Of a stretch of DNA of 64,000 nt, positions 18,159 through 28,403 are shown in pieces. The DNA lies in contig NZ_FONG01000009.1 of assembly GCF_900112845.1 (NCBI RefSeq), positions 186,001-250,000 on the forward strand. Reading direction: 5' to 3'. This DNA comes from Actinacidiphila alni. Lineage in GTDB: Bacteria; Actinomycetota; Actinomycetes; Streptomycetales; Streptomycetaceae. The notes under the pieces are model-generated. The model had not been told where the DNA came from, ran no database searches, and saw only the letters and a list, made by a program, of their open reading frames with translations. Position numbers and translations under genes: made by a program. How positions within the stretch are numbered: position 1 is the first letter of the stretch; the number at the start of each line of letters is the position of its first letter.

Positions 18159-20678
18159 TCAGGCACCGTTCTCCGCGGGGGCGAGGTTCCTTATGCGCGC
18201 GGCACGCGACAGGTCGTCGAGGCGGTCCGTGAGCACGCGCGCAAAGGCAGGGGTGAGCCCCGGGTCGGCGAGGGTGGCGCGGCCCGCGGCGAGGGAGGCG
18301 GGGGTGACGGCGGTGGCCGGGAAGGCGTGCCGCCCGACGGCGTCGGCGATGGCGGCACCGCGCCGAGCGGTGAGCGCCACGGCGTCGGGGTAGAAGCGCG
18401 CCACGAAGGGTTCGAGGAGATCCGCCTGCTCGGGGTGCCAGAACCCCTGCGCGGTGGCCGCGAAAAGGTAGTTGGAGAGCGTGTCGTCGTGGAACATCGA
18501 CTGCCACGCCGCTTCCTTGGCGCCCGCGTCCGGCAGCGCGGCCCGGCACCGGGCGGCCCCTTCCCGCCCGGTCCCGCTGGGATCCCGCTCCAGCTCCGCG
18601 TCGATGTCCGCGGCCGTGGCCGCGCCGAGCACGGTGAGCCGGAGCAGCGCCCGCCAGCGCAGCTCGGGATCGAGATCGGCGGCACCCGGGATCTTGCCGT
18701 CGTCGTACCAGCCGCGCAGCACGGCCGCCTCGCCCGCGGTGACGGCGGAGTCGATGAGGGCGCGGGTGGCGGCGAGCCTGACGCCGGGCCCGCCGTCGGC
18801 GAGCAGGGCGCGGCTGGTGGCGGCGATCCGCCCGAGCGCGTCCGGCCGCAGCGCCGGGTCGAGGTAGCGGTCGGCGACCAGCGTACGGCCGAAGGTGAGC
18901 ACGGACTCGACGATCGCGGGGTCGGTCTCGGCGGGCAACTGGCTTGCCGCCAGGGCGAGATAGGCGCGCGGCTCGATCTTGGCGTCGCGTACCAGATCGC
19001 GGGCGGCGCACCAGGTGACGGCCCGGCTGACCGGGTCGGGCAGCCCGCTGAGGGTCTCCTCCAGCGTCGCCCAGGAGCGCTCGTCGAAGCGGATCTTGAC
19101 GAAGGTGAGGTCGCCGTCGTTGAGCAGGACGACATCGGGCCGGGTGCCGGGCAGGTCGTGGGTGGTGACGGTCGCGGTCGCCTCGATGTCGACGGTGACG
19201 CGTTCGCGGGCCACGAGCCGGGACGGGTCGTCGGCGGCCCGGTCGTACAGTCCGACCTCGATGCGGTGCGGGCGCTTGCCGTCGTGGCCGATCTCCAGCC
19301 GCCAGGTGTCGTCGGAGACGGCCGTGGCGGTGGGCGTGAGGGTGTCGACGCCGGTGGTGCGCAGCCAGGCGGCGGCCCAGCCGGGCACGTCGCGGTCGGT
19401 GGCGCCGGCGAGCGAGTCGATGAAGTCGGCGAGGGTGGCGTTGCCGAAGCGGTGCCGCCTGAAGTGTTCGTTGATGCCGGCGAGGAAGTCCTCCCGGCCG
19501 AGCCAGGCGACGAGTTGGCGCAGCGCGGAGGCGCCCTTGGCGTAGGAGATGCCGTCGAAGTTGTTGAGCGCGGAGGCGGTGTCGGGGACGGCCTCGGGGT
19601 CGGGGGCGACGGGGTGGGTGGACGGCCGCTGGTCGGCGTCGGTGCCCCACGCCTTGCGGGAGACCGCGAAGTCGGTCCAGGTGCCGGTGAAGTCGGTGGC
19701 CTCGGACAGGACTTGGAAGCCCATGTACTCGGCGAAGGACTCGTTGAGCCAGATGTCGTCCCACCAGCGCAGCGTGACGAGGTCACCGAACCACATGTGC
19801 GCCATCTCGTGCGCGACGACGATCGCCCGGAACTGCGCCTCGGTGGGCGTGAACGCCGACCGGAAGACGTACTCGTCGCGGAAGGTGACCAGGCCCGGGT
19901 TCTCCATCGCGCCCGCGTTGAACTCCGGGACGAACGCCTGGTCGTAGGAGTCGAAGGGGTACGGCTCGGTGAACAGCTCGTGGTAGCGGTCGAAGCAGCG
20001 CCGGGTGATGTCGAACAGCTCCTCGGCGTCCCGGTCCAGGTGCGGGGCGAGCGAGCGGCGGCAGTGCAGGCCGAAGGGCAGCCCGGCGTGCTCGGTGCGC
20101 ACCGAGTGCCAGGGGCCGGCGGCGACGGCGAGCAGATACGTGGAGATCAGCGGGGTCGGCGCGAGCTGCCAACGGCCGGGCCCGGTACGGGTGGTGACGG
20201 TGTTGCCGAGCACCGTCCACGCCTCGGGCGCGGTGACCGTCACCTCGAAGACGGCCTTCAGGTCGGGCTGGTCGAAGGCGGCGGCGACGCGCTGCACGTC
20301 CTCCATGAACAGCTGGGTGTAGACGTACGCCTCGCCGTCGGCGGGGTCGGTGAAGCGGTGCATGCCCTCGCCGGTGTGCGAGTAGTGCATGTCGGCCTCG
20401 ACCCGCAGCTCGTGGTCGCCCGCGGCCAGACCGGTCAGCGGCAGCCGGTTCCCGTCCAGCGTCGCCGGGTCCAGCGCGACCCCGTCGAGCAGCACCCGGT
20501 GCAGCACGGCGGGCTTCACCTCGGCGAAGGTGTCACAGGCGCGGTCGGCGGTGAACTCGATCACCGACACCGACCCGAACACCTCCTCCCCCCTGGTGAG
20601 GTCGAGGTCGATCGCATAACGGCGAACGGTCAGATCACTGGCGCGGGTCTCGGCCTCGGCGCGGGTCAGAGCAGGCAT
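18159..20678 (-). CDS. pepN: Aminopeptidase N
   Basis: An 839-residue M1-family zinc aminopeptidase removing N-terminal residues from peptides in the cytoplasm. The exopeptidase motif GAMEN is at 256-260, zinc ligands His290 and His294 lie in HEMAHMWFGD, the catalytic Glu is 291 and the third ligand Glu313 is in WLNESFAEYMG. The C-terminal half is the ERAP1-like helical domain. The ATG at 20678 (MPALTRAEAETRA) matches the usual start of actinobacterial PepN; an in-frame ATG lies three codons upstream. No strong ribosome site is seen. It is divergent from the HExxH gene. Confidence 0.96.
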   Translation of the reverse strand: MPALTRAEAETRASDLTVRRYAIDLDLTRGEEVFGSVSVIEFTADRACDTFAEVKPAVLHRVLLDGVALDPATLDGNRLPLTGLAAGDHELRVEADMHYSHTGEGMHRFTDPADGEAYVYTQLFMEDVQRVAAAFDQPDLKAVFEVTVTAPEAWTVLGNTVTTRTGPGRWQLAPTPLISTYLLAVAAGPWHSVRTEHAGLPFGLHCRRSLAPHLDRDAEELFDITRRCFDRYHELFTEPYPFDSYDQAFVPEFNAGAMENPGLVTFRDEYVFRSAFTPTEAQFRAIVVAHEMAHMWFGDLVTLRWWDDIWLNESFAEYMGFQVLSEATDFTGTWTDFAVSRKAWGTDADQRPSTHPVAPDPEAVPDTASALNNFDGISYAKGASALRQLVAWLGREDFLAGINEHFRRHRFGNATLADFIDSLAGATDRDVPGWAAAWLRTTGVDTLTPTATAVSDDTWRLEIGHDGKRPHRIEVGLYDRAADDPSRLVARERVTVDIEATATVTTHDLPGTRPDVVLLNDGDLTFVKIRFDERSWATLEETLSGLPDPVSRAVTWCAARDLVRDAKIEPRAYLALAASQLPAETDPAIVESVLTFGRTLVADRYLDPALRPDALGRIAATSRALLADGGPGVRLAATRALIDSAVTAGEAAVLRGWYDDGKIPGAADLDPELRWRALLRLTVLGAATAADIDAELERDPSGTGREGAARCRAALPDAGAKEAAWQSMFHDDTLSNYLFAATAQGFWHPEQADLLEPFVARFYPDAVALTARRGAAIADAVGRHAFPATAVTPASLAAGRATLADPGLTPAFARVLTDRLDDLSRAARIRNLAPAENGA

Positions 20679-20841
20679 GTCGCACATGCTGCCGCACCCC
20701 GCCGCCCCCGTCACCGGATTCGTTCACCGAATTCGCTCAGAGCGTGTCCGCTCAGCGGGACACCCGCGGGTGAGGGCCCCGTGGGGACGGCGACAACGGC
20801 GTGGAGCGACGCGTAGGCTCGGGACGTACGGGGAGGTGGGC

Positions 20842-21768
20842 ATGGTCGAGCGGGCGGATACGGGCACTTCTCCGGCGGCCGGGGGCGGGGCCATCGTGCA
20901 CGGGTTCCCGCATCTGGGGACGGTGCGGGCCGCGCTGACCGCGCTGTACCGGCGGCTGTCGGGGGACGGGGTGGACCGGTTCGCCGCCAGTGTCCATCCG
21001 GAGCTGGTGGACTTTCCCGCGGACGAGGACCTCTATCTGGGGGCGCAGCGGGTGGCCCGGGTGATGGTGCAGCACTTCCGGCTGCCGGACGCCCGGATGG
21101 TGGTGAGCTTCCGGGACATGGTGCACGCCGGGAACGTGGAGCTGGCCGCGGGTCCCGAGTACTTCATCGAGCTGCACTCGCGGTTCAGGACCGACCGGCG
21201 GGACGTGGGCGCGGCCCTCGCGCACGAGGTGATGCACGTCTATCTGCACCGCCTCGGTCTGGAATTCGCCGGGACGCGGGACAACGAGATTCTCACCGAC
21301 ACGGCGACCGCGTATCTGGGGGCCGGCTGGCTGCTGCTGGACGCCTACCGCGAGGAGGCCGCGATCCGCGGTGAGCGGCTGATGATGTCGGCGTACAAGC
21401 TGGGCTATCTCACGCCGGAGGAGTTCGGTTATGTGCTGGCCAAGCGGGCGCGGGCCTTCGGCGACGACATCGAGCCGTGGTTCCGCAGCGCGCAGGCCCG
21501 CGACGCCTACCGGGCCGGGCTGGCCCGGGCCGGCCAGGACCTGAAGGTCGCTCCGCTGGCCGCCGCGGGCTGGGCGGCCCGCCGCCGTTACGCCCGGGAC
21601 CGCCGTTCCCTGACCTCGGGACCCGACTACTCCTTCGAGACCGCCGCCACGGGTCTGCGCGTCTCCTTCCCGTGCCCCACCTGCTTCCAGCGCATCCGCG
21701 TCCCGTCCCGGGGCCGGCTGCGGGCCCGCTGCACGCTGTGCAGGACCGAGCTGGACGTCGACACCTAG
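20842..21768 (+). CDS. Uncharacterised HExxH putative metalloprotein with C-terminal zinc ribbon
   Basis: I do not recognise a named family for this 308-residue protein. His128-Glu129-x2-His132 (AHEVMHVYLH) is a zinc-protease motif and Glu149 (DNEILTDTATAYLG), 17 residues later, could be the third ligand as in gluzincins. At the C-terminus Cys278-x2-Cys281 and Cys297-x2-Cys300 (CPTC...CTLC) look like a zinc ribbon. There is no signal peptide, so it is probably cytoplasmic. The ATG has a strong GGGGAGGTG site. It diverges from pepN. Peptidase activity is inferred only from the motif. Confidence 0.85.
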   Translation: MVERADTGTSPAAGGGAIVHGFPHLGTVRAALTALYRRLSGDGVDRFAASVHPELVDFPADEDLYLGAQRVARVMVQHFRLPDARMVVSFRDMVHAGNVELAAGPEYFIELHSRFRTDRRDVGAALAHEVMHVYLHRLGLEFAGTRDNEILTDTATAYLGAGWLLLDAYREEAAIRGERLMMSAYKLGYLTPEEFGYVLAKRARAFGDDIEPWFRSAQARDAYRAGLARAGQDLKVAPLAAAGWAARRRYARDRRSLTSGPDYSFETAATGLRVSFPCPTCFQRIRVPSRGRLRARCTLCRTELDVDT

Positions 21769-21935
21769 GGCGTGTCTTGTGGATCTTGCCCGAAGGCCGC
21801 CGCAATGGGCGCAGCGCCCGCCTCCTTGGTCGGGGAGTGGCGGGCGCTGCGGTGTTGCGCGTTCCGCACGCCGTTGTGCGGGACGAGTGGGACAGCTCGA
21901 AGCAGCCGGGATCAGCCGCGATCTGCCGGCCCGGG
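21769..21935. repeat. Possible remnant of a dispersed repeat between convergent genes
   Basis: A 167-bp gap between the HExxH gene and gltD. It begins right at the stop codon with AGGGCGTGTCTTGTGGATC, which, from memory, resembles one end of a Streptomyces miniature repeat, and contains a GC-rich inverted pair (GCGCAGCGCCCGCC and GGCGGGCGCTGCGG). I cannot find a matching opposite end, so a complete element is not supported. Confidence 0.3.
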
Positions 21936-23399
21936 TCAGACGGCCAGCGGCCGGTCGGTCGGGCGGATCGGGGCCGGGAGCGCGGAGGCGACCCCGGTGA
22001 GGTAGGTGTCGACGGCCCGCGCGGCCGAGCGCCCTTCGGCGATCGCCCACACGATGAGCGACTGGCCGCGCCCGGCGTCACCGGCGACGAAGACACCGTC
22101 GACATTGGTCGCGTAGTCGGCGTCGCGCGCGATGTTGCCGCGCGCGTCCAGGGCGAGGCCCAGCTGCTCGACCAGGCCGTTGGACTGGTCGGTGCCGGTG
22201 AAGCCCATCGCGAGGGTGACCAGCTCGGCCGGGATGACCCGCTCGGTGCCCTCCTGCGGGACGAACTTCCCGTCCTGGAAGACCACCTCGACCAGGTGCA
22301 GCTCCTTGACGTTGCCCTCGGCGTCACCGGTGAAGCGCACGGTGTTGACGGCGTAGACCCGCTCGCCGCCCTCCTCGTGCGCGGACGTCACCTTGTAGAC
22401 GGCCGGCATCGTCGGCCACGGCTGGTGGCCCGGCCGCTCGTCGGACGGCCGCGGCATGATCTCCAGCTGGGTGACGGAGGCCGCGCCCTGCCGGTGGGCG
22501 GTGCCGACGCAGTCCGCGCCGGTGTCGCCGCCGCCGATGACGACGACGTGCTTGCCCTCGGCGGTGATCGGCGGCGCGACGAAGTCGCCCTCCTGCACCT
22601 TGTTGGCCAGCGGCAGGTACTCCATGGCGAAGTGGATGCCGTTCAGCTCCCGGCCCTCGACGGGCAGGTCGCGCGAGACGGTCGCGCCGGCCGTGACGAC
22701 CACCGCGTCGTACCGCTTGGCGAGCTTGGCCGCGTCCAGGTCGGTGCCGATCTGCACACCGGTGCGGAATTTGGTGCCCTCGGCGCGCATCTGCTCGATG
22801 CGCCGGTTGATGTGCCGCTTCTCCATCTTGAACTCGGGGATGCCGTACCGCAGCAGTCCGCCGATCCGGTCGGCGCGCTCGTAGACCGCGACGGTGTGCC
22901 CGGCCCGGGTGAGCTGCTGGGCGGCGGCCAGGCCGGCCGGGCCGGAGCCGATGACGGCGACGGTCTTGCCGGACAGCCGCTCCGGCGGCTGCGGGGTCAC
23001 GTCGCCGTTGTCCCACGCCTTGTCGACGATGGTGACCTCGACGTTCTTGATGGTGACGGGGGGCTGGTTGATGCCGAGCACGCACGCGGACTCGCACGGC
23101 GCCGGGCACAGCCGCCCGGTGAACTCCGGGAAGTTGTTGGTGGCGTGCAGCCGCTCGCTGGCCTCGGTCCAGTCCTCGCGGTAGGCGTAGTCGTTCCACT
23201 CGGGGATCAGATTCCCCAGCGGACAGCCGTTGTGGCAGAACGGGATGCCGCAGTCCATGCAGCGGCCGGCCTGCTTGGTGATGATCGGCAGCAGGCCGCC
23301 GGGGACGTAGACCTCGTTCCAGTCCTGCTTGCGCTCCTCGACCGGGCGGGTCGGCGCGGTCTCCCGCGGGGTGGTGAGGAAGCCCTTGGGGTCAGCCAT
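21936..23399 (-). CDS. gltD: Glutamate synthase small subunit
   Basis: A 487-residue NADPH-dependent beta subunit that passes electrons to GltB for making glutamate from glutamine and 2-oxoglutarate. N-terminal cysteines for iron-sulfur clusters are in [17 protein letters not shown] and CPAPCESAC. The FAD-binding motif is [16 protein letters not shown], the NADPH site [16 protein letters not shown] and the second FAD contact [16 protein letters not shown]. The ATG overlaps the end of gltB by eight bases, so the two subunits are coupled. Length is normal. Confidence 0.97.
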   Translation of the reverse strand: MADPKGFLTTPRETAPTRPVEERKQDWNEVYVPGGLLPIITKQAGRCMDCGIPFCHNGCPLGNLIPEWNDYAYREDWTEASERLHATNNFPEFTGRLCPAPCESACVLGINQPPVTIKNVEVTIVDKAWDNGDVTPQPPERLSGKTVAVIGSGPAGLAAAQQLTRAGHTVAVYERADRIGGLLRYGIPEFKMEKRHINRRIEQMRAEGTKFRTGVQIGTDLDAAKLAKRYDAVVVTAGATVSRDLPVEGRELNGIHFAMEYLPLANKVQEGDFVAPPITAEGKHVVVIGGGDTGADCVGTAHRQGAASVTQLEIMPRPSDERPGHQPWPTMPAVYKVTSAHEEGGERVYAVNTVRFTGDAEGNVKELHLVEVVFQDGKFVPQEGTERVIPAELVTLAMGFTGTDQSNGLVEQLGLALDARGNIARDADYATNVDGVFVAGDAGRGQSLIVWAIAEGRSAARAVDTYLTGVASALPAPIRPTDRPLAV

Positions 23400-26300
23400 T
23401 TGCCGCCTCCATCATCTTCGCGGTGGTCTCGGACTCGGAGAGTCCGGCCTGCTCGGCGGCGTTCTTGGCGGCGAGCACTGCCTTGTAGTCCCTCGGCATG
23501 ACCTTGCCGAAGCGGGTGAGGGCGCCGCCCCAGTCGGCGAGCAGCCGCTCGGCGACGGTGGAGCCGGTCTCCTCGAAGTGGCGGCGCACCACATCGTGCA
23601 GCCACGTGATGTCGCCGGCGTCCAGCGCCTCGATGCCGACCATGCCGAAGTTGACGGCGCCCGGGTCGAGGTCGAGGACGTAGGCGATGCCGCCGGACAT
23701 GCCGGCCGCGAAATTCCGTCCGGTGGCGCCGAGCACGACGGCCCGGCCGCCGGTCATGTACTCGCAGCCGTGGTCGCCGACGCCCTCGGAGACGACGGTG
23801 GCGCCGGAGTTGCGGACGCAGAAGCGCTCGCCGGTACGGCCGCGCAGGAACAGCTCGCCGCCGGTGGCGCCGTAGGCGATGGTGTTGCCGGCGATCGTGG
23901 AGTATTCGGCGAGGTGGTCGGCGCCGCGGTCCGGGCGGACCACGATCCGGCCGCCGGACAGGCCCTTGCCGACGTAGTCGTTGGCATCGCCCTCCAGCCG
24001 CAGCGTGATGCCCTTGGGCAGGAACGCGCCGAAGGACTGGCCGGCGGAGCCGGTGAAGGTGACGTCGATGGTGTCGTCGGGCAGGCCCGCGCCGCCGTAC
24101 TTCTTGGTCACCTCGTGGCCGAGCATGGTGCCGACCGTGCGGTTGACGTTGCGGATCTCGACCTGGGCGCGGACCGGCGCACCGGTCTCCAGCGCCTCGG
24201 CGGCGAGCCGGATCAGCTCGTTGTCCAGGGCGCGGTCCAGGCCGTGGTCCTGCGAGGTGGTGCGGCGCAGGGCCGCGCCCTCGGGCAGTTCCGGCACGTA
24301 CAGCAGCGGGGCCAGGTCCAGGCCCTGCGCCTTCCAGTGCTCGATGGCGTGGTCGGCGTCGATCAGCTCGGCGTGGCCGACGGCCTCGTCGATGGAGCGG
24401 AAGCCCAGCTCGGCGAGGATCTCGCGGACCTCCTCGGCGATGAACTCGAAGAAGTTGACGACGAATTCGGGCTTGCCGCTGAAGCGGTCGCGCAGCGCCG
24501 GGTTCTGGGTGGCGACGCCGACCGGGCAGGTGTCGAGGTGGCAGACCCGCATCATGACGCAGCCGGAGACCACCAGCGGCGCGGTCGCGAAGCCGAATTC
24601 CTCGGCGCCGAGCAGCGCGGCGATGACCACGTCGCGGCCGGTCTTGAGCTGGCCGTCGGTCTGCACGACGATACGGTCGCGCAGCCCGTTGAGCAGCAGC
24701 GTCTGCTGCGTCTCGGCCAGGCCCAGCTCCCAGGGGCCGCCCGCGTGCTTGAGCGAGGTGAGCGGCGAGGCGCCCGTACCGCCGTCGTGTCCGGAGATCA
24801 GGACGACGTCGGCGTGCGCCTTGGACACACCGGCGGCGACGGTGCCGACGCCGACCTCGGAGACCAGCTTGACGTGCACCCGCGCCCTGGGGTTGGCGTT
24901 CTTCAGGTCGTGGATGAGCTGGGCGAGGTCCTCGATGGAGTAGATGTCGTGGTGCGGCGGCGGCGAGATCAGGCCGACGCCGGCGGTGGAGTGCCGGGTG
25001 CCGGCGATCCACGGGTAGACCTTGTGGCCGGGCAGCTGGCCGCCCTCGCCGGGCTTGGCGCCCTGGGCCATCTTGATCTGGATGTCGTCGGCGTTGACCA
25101 GGTACTCGGAGGTGACGCCGAAGCGGCCGGAGGCGACCTGCTTGATGGCGCTGCGCCGGGCCGGGTCGTACAGCCGCTCCGGGTCCTCGCCGCCCTCGCC
25201 GGTGTTGGACTTGCCGCCGAGCTGGTTCATGGCGATGGCGAGCGTCTCGTGCGCCTCGCGGGAGATCGAGCCGTACGACATGGCGCCGGTGGAGAACCGC
25301 TTGACGATCTCGGAGACCGGTTCGACCTCGTCGATCGGGACCGGGCCGCGGTCGTTCTTCAGCCCGAACAGGCCGCGCAGCGTCATCAGCCGCTCGGACT
25401 GCTCGTTCACCCGCTGGGTGTACTGCTTGAAGATGTCGTAGCGCCGGGTGCGGGTGGCGTGCTGGAGCCGGAAGACGGTGTCCGGGTCGAACAGGTGCGG
25501 TTCGCCCTCGCGGCGCCACTGGTACTCGCCGCCGATGTCGAGCCTGCGGTGCGCGGCGGGGATGCCGGACAGCGGATAGGCCCTGGCGTGCCGGGCGGCG
25601 ACCTCCTGGGCGACGACGTCGATGCCGGCGCCGCCGATCTTGGTGTCGGTGCCGTGGAAGTAGGTGTCGACGAAGTCGGCCTCCAGGCCGATCGCCTCGA
25701 AGACCTGCGCGCCGCGGTAGGAGGCGACGGTGGAGATGCCCATCTTGGACATCACCTTCAGGACGCCCTTGCCGAGCGCCTTGATCAGGTTCTTCAGCGC
25801 GGTCTCGACCTCGATGCCGGGCAGGAAGGTGCCGGCCCTGACCAGGTCCTCGACGGACTCCATGGCCAGGTAGGGGTTGACGGCGGCGGCGCCGTAGCCG
25901 ATGAGCAGCGCCACGTGGTGCACCTCGCGCACATCGCCGGCCTCGACGAGGACGCCGACCTGGGTGCGCTGCTTGGTGCGGATCAGGTGGTGGTGCACGG
26001 CGGAGGTGAGCAGCAGCGACGGGATCGGCGCGTGCTCGGCGTCCGAGTGCCGGTCGGAGAGCACGATCAGCCGGGCGCCGTCCTCTATGGCGGCGTCGGC
26101 CTCGGCGCAGATCTCGGCGAGCCGGGCGGCGAGCGCGGTGCCGCCGCCGGTGACCCGGTAGAGGCCGGAGAGCGTCGCGGCCTTCAGGCCGGGCATGTCG
26201 CCGTCGGCGTTGACGTGGATCAGCTTGGCCAGCTCGTCGTTGTCGATCACCGGGAAGGGCAGGGTGATGTTGCGACAGGAGGCCGGGCTGGGCTCCAGCA

Positions 26301-27960
26301 GGTTGCCGGACGGGCCGATGGTGGAGATCAGCGAGGTGACGAGTTCCTCGCGGATGGCGTCCAGCGGCGGGTTGGTGACCTGCGCGAAGAGCTGGGTGAA
26401 GTAGTCGAAGAGCAGCCGGGGCCGCTCGGAGAGCGCGGCGATCGGCGAGTCGGTGCCCATCGAGCCGAGCGGTTCGCCGCCGGTGCGGGCCATCGGCGCG
26501 AGGATGACGCGCAGCTCTTCCTCGGTGTAGCCGAAGGTCTGCTGGCGGCGGGTGACCGAGGCGTGGGTGTGCACGATGTGCTCGCGCTCGGGCAGGTCGT
26601 TGAGGTTGATCAGACCGGCTTCCAGCCAGTCCGCGTACGGGTTCTCGGCGGCGATGCCGGCCTTGATCTCGTCGTCCTCGACGATCCGGTGCGAGACGGT
26701 GTCGACCAGGAACATCCGGCCGGGCTGGAGGCGGCCCTTGCGGACCACCTTGCCGGGGTCGATGTCGTGCAGCACGCCGGACTCGGAGGCGAGCACGACC
26801 AGGCCGTCGTCGGTGACCCAATAGCGGCCGGGGCGCAGTCCGTTGCGGTCCAGGACCGCGCCGACGACGGAGCCGTCGGTGAAGGTGACGCAGGCCGGGC
26901 CGTCCCAGGGCTCCATCAGCGTGGAGTGGTACTGGTAGAAGGCGCGGCGCGCGGTGTCCATCGCCTCGTGGTTCTCCCACGCCTCGGGGATCATCATCAG
27001 CACGGAGTGCGGCAGCGACCGGCCGCCGAGGTGCAGCAGTTCCAGCACCTCGTCGAAGGACGCGGTGTCGGAGGCGCCGGGCGTACAGATCGGGAAGATC
27101 CGCTCCAGGTCCGCGTTGGCTCCGGAGCCCGCCGGGCCGAACAGGTCGCTGGCCAGCTGCGACTCGCGGGCCCGCATCCAGTTGCGGTTGCCCTTGACCG
27201 TGTTGATCTCGCCGTTGTGCGCGACGAAGCGGTACGGGTGGGCCAGCGGCCAGCTCGGGAAGGTGTTGGTGGAGAAGCGGGAGTGGACCAGCGCGATGGC
27301 GGTGGCGAACCGCGGGTCGGACAGGTCGGGGAAGAAGGGTTCGAGCTGGCCGGTGGTCAGCATGCCCTTGTAGACGACGGTGCGCGCGGACAGCGACGGG
27401 AAGTACACGTCGGCCTCGCGCTCGGCGCGCTTGCGCAGCACGAAGGCGGGCCGGTCCAGGTCGAGGCCGGCGGCGTTCCCCGCGGTGTCGGCGACGAAGA
27501 GCTGGGAGAAGTACGGCATGGTCGAGCGGGCGGTGGCGCCCAGCAGCTCGGGGGCGACCGGGACCTCGCGCCAGCCGAGGACGGTCAGGCCCTCCTCGAC
27601 GGCGATCCGCTCGATCGCGTCGACGGCCTTGGCGCGGTCCTCGTGCTCGACCGGCAGGAAGGCGAGGCCGACCGCGTAGTGGCCGGGCTCGGGGAGCGCG
27701 AAGCCGGCGGCCTCGCGCAGGAAGGCGTCCGGGATCTGGAGGAGGATGCCCGCGCCGTCGCCCGAGTCGGGCTCGGCGCCGGTGGCACCGCGGTGCTCCA
27801 GATTGCGCAGAACGGTCAGCGCCTGATCCACGAGCGCGTGGCTCGCCTCGCCGGTGAGGGTGGCCACGAAACCGACGCCGCAGGCATCGTGCTCGTTGCG
27901 GGGGTCGTACATCCCCTGCGGGGCGGGGCGCCCGTCCATGAACGCGGAACGCGAACGCAT
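23392..27960 (-). CDS. gltB: Glutamate synthase large subunit
   Basis: A 1522-residue enzyme with three parts: an N-terminal glutamine amidotransferase domain, the central and FMN-binding synthase domains, and the C-terminal GXGXG beta-helix. Cys27 ([12 protein letters not shown]) is the expected N-terminal nucleophile after removal of a 26-residue propeptide. The iron-sulfur cysteines are in [19 protein letters not shown], and [11 protein letters not shown] belongs to the FMN site. It makes glutamate from glutamine and 2-oxoglutarate using electrons from GltD. The ATG at 27960 has GGGAG upstream. A possible GlnR site lies about 80-100 bp upstream. Confidence 0.97.
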   Translation of the reverse strand: MRSRSAFMDGRPAPQGMYDPRNEHDACGVGFVATLTGEASHALVDQALTVLRNLEHRGATGAEPDSGDGAGILLQIPDAFLREAAGFALPEPGHYAVGLAFLPVEHEDRAKAVDAIERIAVEEGLTVLGWREVPVAPELLGATARSTMPYFSQLFVADTAGNAAGLDLDRPAFVLRKRAEREADVYFPSLSARTVVYKGMLTTGQLEPFFPDLSDPRFATAIALVHSRFSTNTFPSWPLAHPYRFVAHNGEINTVKGNRNWMRARESQLASDLFGPAGSGANADLERIFPICTPGASDTASFDEVLELLHLGGRSLPHSVLMMIPEAWENHEAMDTARRAFYQYHSTLMEPWDGPACVTFTDGSVVGAVLDRNGLRPGRYWVTDDGLVVLASESGVLHDIDPGKVVRKGRLQPGRMFLVDTVSHRIVEDDEIKAGIAAENPYADWLEAGLINLNDLPEREHIVHTHASVTRRQQTFGYTEEELRVILAPMARTGGEPLGSMGTDSPIAALSERPRLLFDYFTQLFAQVTNPPLDAIREELVTSLISTIGPSGNLLEPSPASCRNITLPFPVIDNDELAKLIHVNADGDMPGLKAATLSGLYRVTGGGTALAARLAEICAEADAAIEDGARLIVLSDRHSDAEHAPIPSLLLTSAVHHHLIRTKQRTQVGVLVEAGDVREVHHVALLIGYGAAAVNPYLAMESVEDLVRAGTFLPGIEVETALKNLIKALGKGVLKVMSKMGISTVASYRGAQVFEAIGLEADFVDTYFHGTDTKIGGAGIDVVAQEVAARHARAYPLSGIPAAHRRLDIGGEYQWRREGEPHLFDPDTVFRLQHATRTRRYDIFKQYTQRVNEQSERLMTLRGLFGLKNDRGPVPIDEVEPVSEIVKRFSTGAMSYGSISREAHETLAIAMNQLGGKSNTGEGGEDPERLYDPARRSAIKQVASGRFGVTSEYLVNADDIQIKMAQGAKPGEGGQLPGHKVYPWIAGTRHSTAGVGLISPPPHHDIYSIEDLAQLIHDLKNANPRARVHVKLVSEVGVGTVAAGVSKAHADVVLISGHDGGTGASPLTSLKHAGGPWELGLAETQQTLLLNGLRDRIVVQTDGQLKTGRDVVIAALLGAEEFGFATAPLVVSGCVMMRVCHLDTCPVGVATQNPALRDRFSGKPEFVVNFFEFIAEEVREILAELGFRSIDEAVGHAELIDADHAIEHWKAQGLDLAPLLYVPELPEGAALRRTTSQDHGLDRALDNELIRLAAEALETGAPVRAQVEIRNVNRTVGTMLGHEVTKKYGGAGLPDDTIDVTFTGSAGQSFGAFLPKGITLRLEGDANDYVGKGLSGGRIVVRPDRGADHLAEYSTIAGNTIAYGATGGELFLRGRTGERFCVRNSGATVVSEGVGDHGCEYMTGGRAVVLGATGRNFAAGMSGGIAYVLDLDPGAVNFGMVGIEALDAGDITWLHDVVRRHFEETGSTVAERLLADWGGALTRFGKVMPRDYKAVLAAKNAAEQAGLSESETTAKMMEAANG

Positions 27961-28040
27961 GGCTCTCCCGTCGTCGTCTTTGGCTTGTATGCATCGCCTG
28001 TCATAGGCATGCGCAACAGGGACGACGTTGGCCCTCTGCG

Positions 28041-28056
28041 ATTTCGTGCAGGTTAC
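28041..28056 (-). promoter_or_regulatory. Candidate GlnR half-box upstream of gltB
   Basis: On the minus strand the sequence reads GTAAC-CTGCAC-GAAAT, matching the Streptomyces GlnR half-site pattern GTnAC-n6-GAAAC at nine of the ten defined positions checked here loosely. It lies 81-96 bases before the gltB start. A second half-site of the usual pair is not evident. GlnR control of this gltB is therefore a hypothesis. Confidence 0.4.
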
Positions 28057-28354
28057 ATGATGGCCGAGTGTTCGAGAAGCGGTCACTCAGTTCCAGCATG
28101 TGGACGTGATGGGGGGTGGAACGATCAATTCGGGCCATCGCCGTGTCGGAGGTCGTCCGGCTGGGTCCAGCGCGCTACCGGGCCGCTTTCTGCCGGGGCG
28201 CCCACGGGTAATGCCCCGTGCGACGGGCACTGAAACGACGGGGAAACGTGCGGCTTGTGGCCACGGGTTTCCGGTGGGTTTCGCCGTGGGCGGTCGGCCT
28301 GCGGCGAGGAGGGCGGGTACGTCCTCCTACGACGGTAACCCCGGCACGCGCGGA
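28057..28354. other. Non-coding region between gltB upstream area and lgt terminator
   Basis: Together with 27961-28040 this makes a gap of about 440 bp between gltB and lgt. Apart from the candidate GlnR site and the lgt terminator I see no gene, strong repeat or known RNA. The gltB promoter presumably lies at the left end. Confidence 0.4.
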
Positions 28355-28385
28355 CGGCCCCCCGCGCTCCTGCTGCGGGGGGCCG
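28355..28385 (-). terminator. Terminator downstream of lgt
   Basis: Perfect 11-bp inverted repeat CGGCCCCCCGC (28355-28365) and GCGGGGGGCCG (28375-28385) with a nine-base loop, starting 18 bases beyond the lgt stop codon on the minus strand. Confidence 0.82.
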
Positions 28386-28403
28386 TGGCGGTGCGCGGGT
28401 GTG

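Noticed and set aside
23329..28233. 1634-codon open frame on the plus strand opposite gltB and gltD
   Set aside because: It mirrors the third-codon-position GC bias of gltB. Its protein is Asp/Gly/Val/Arg-rich with no recognisable domain, and gltB is certain.
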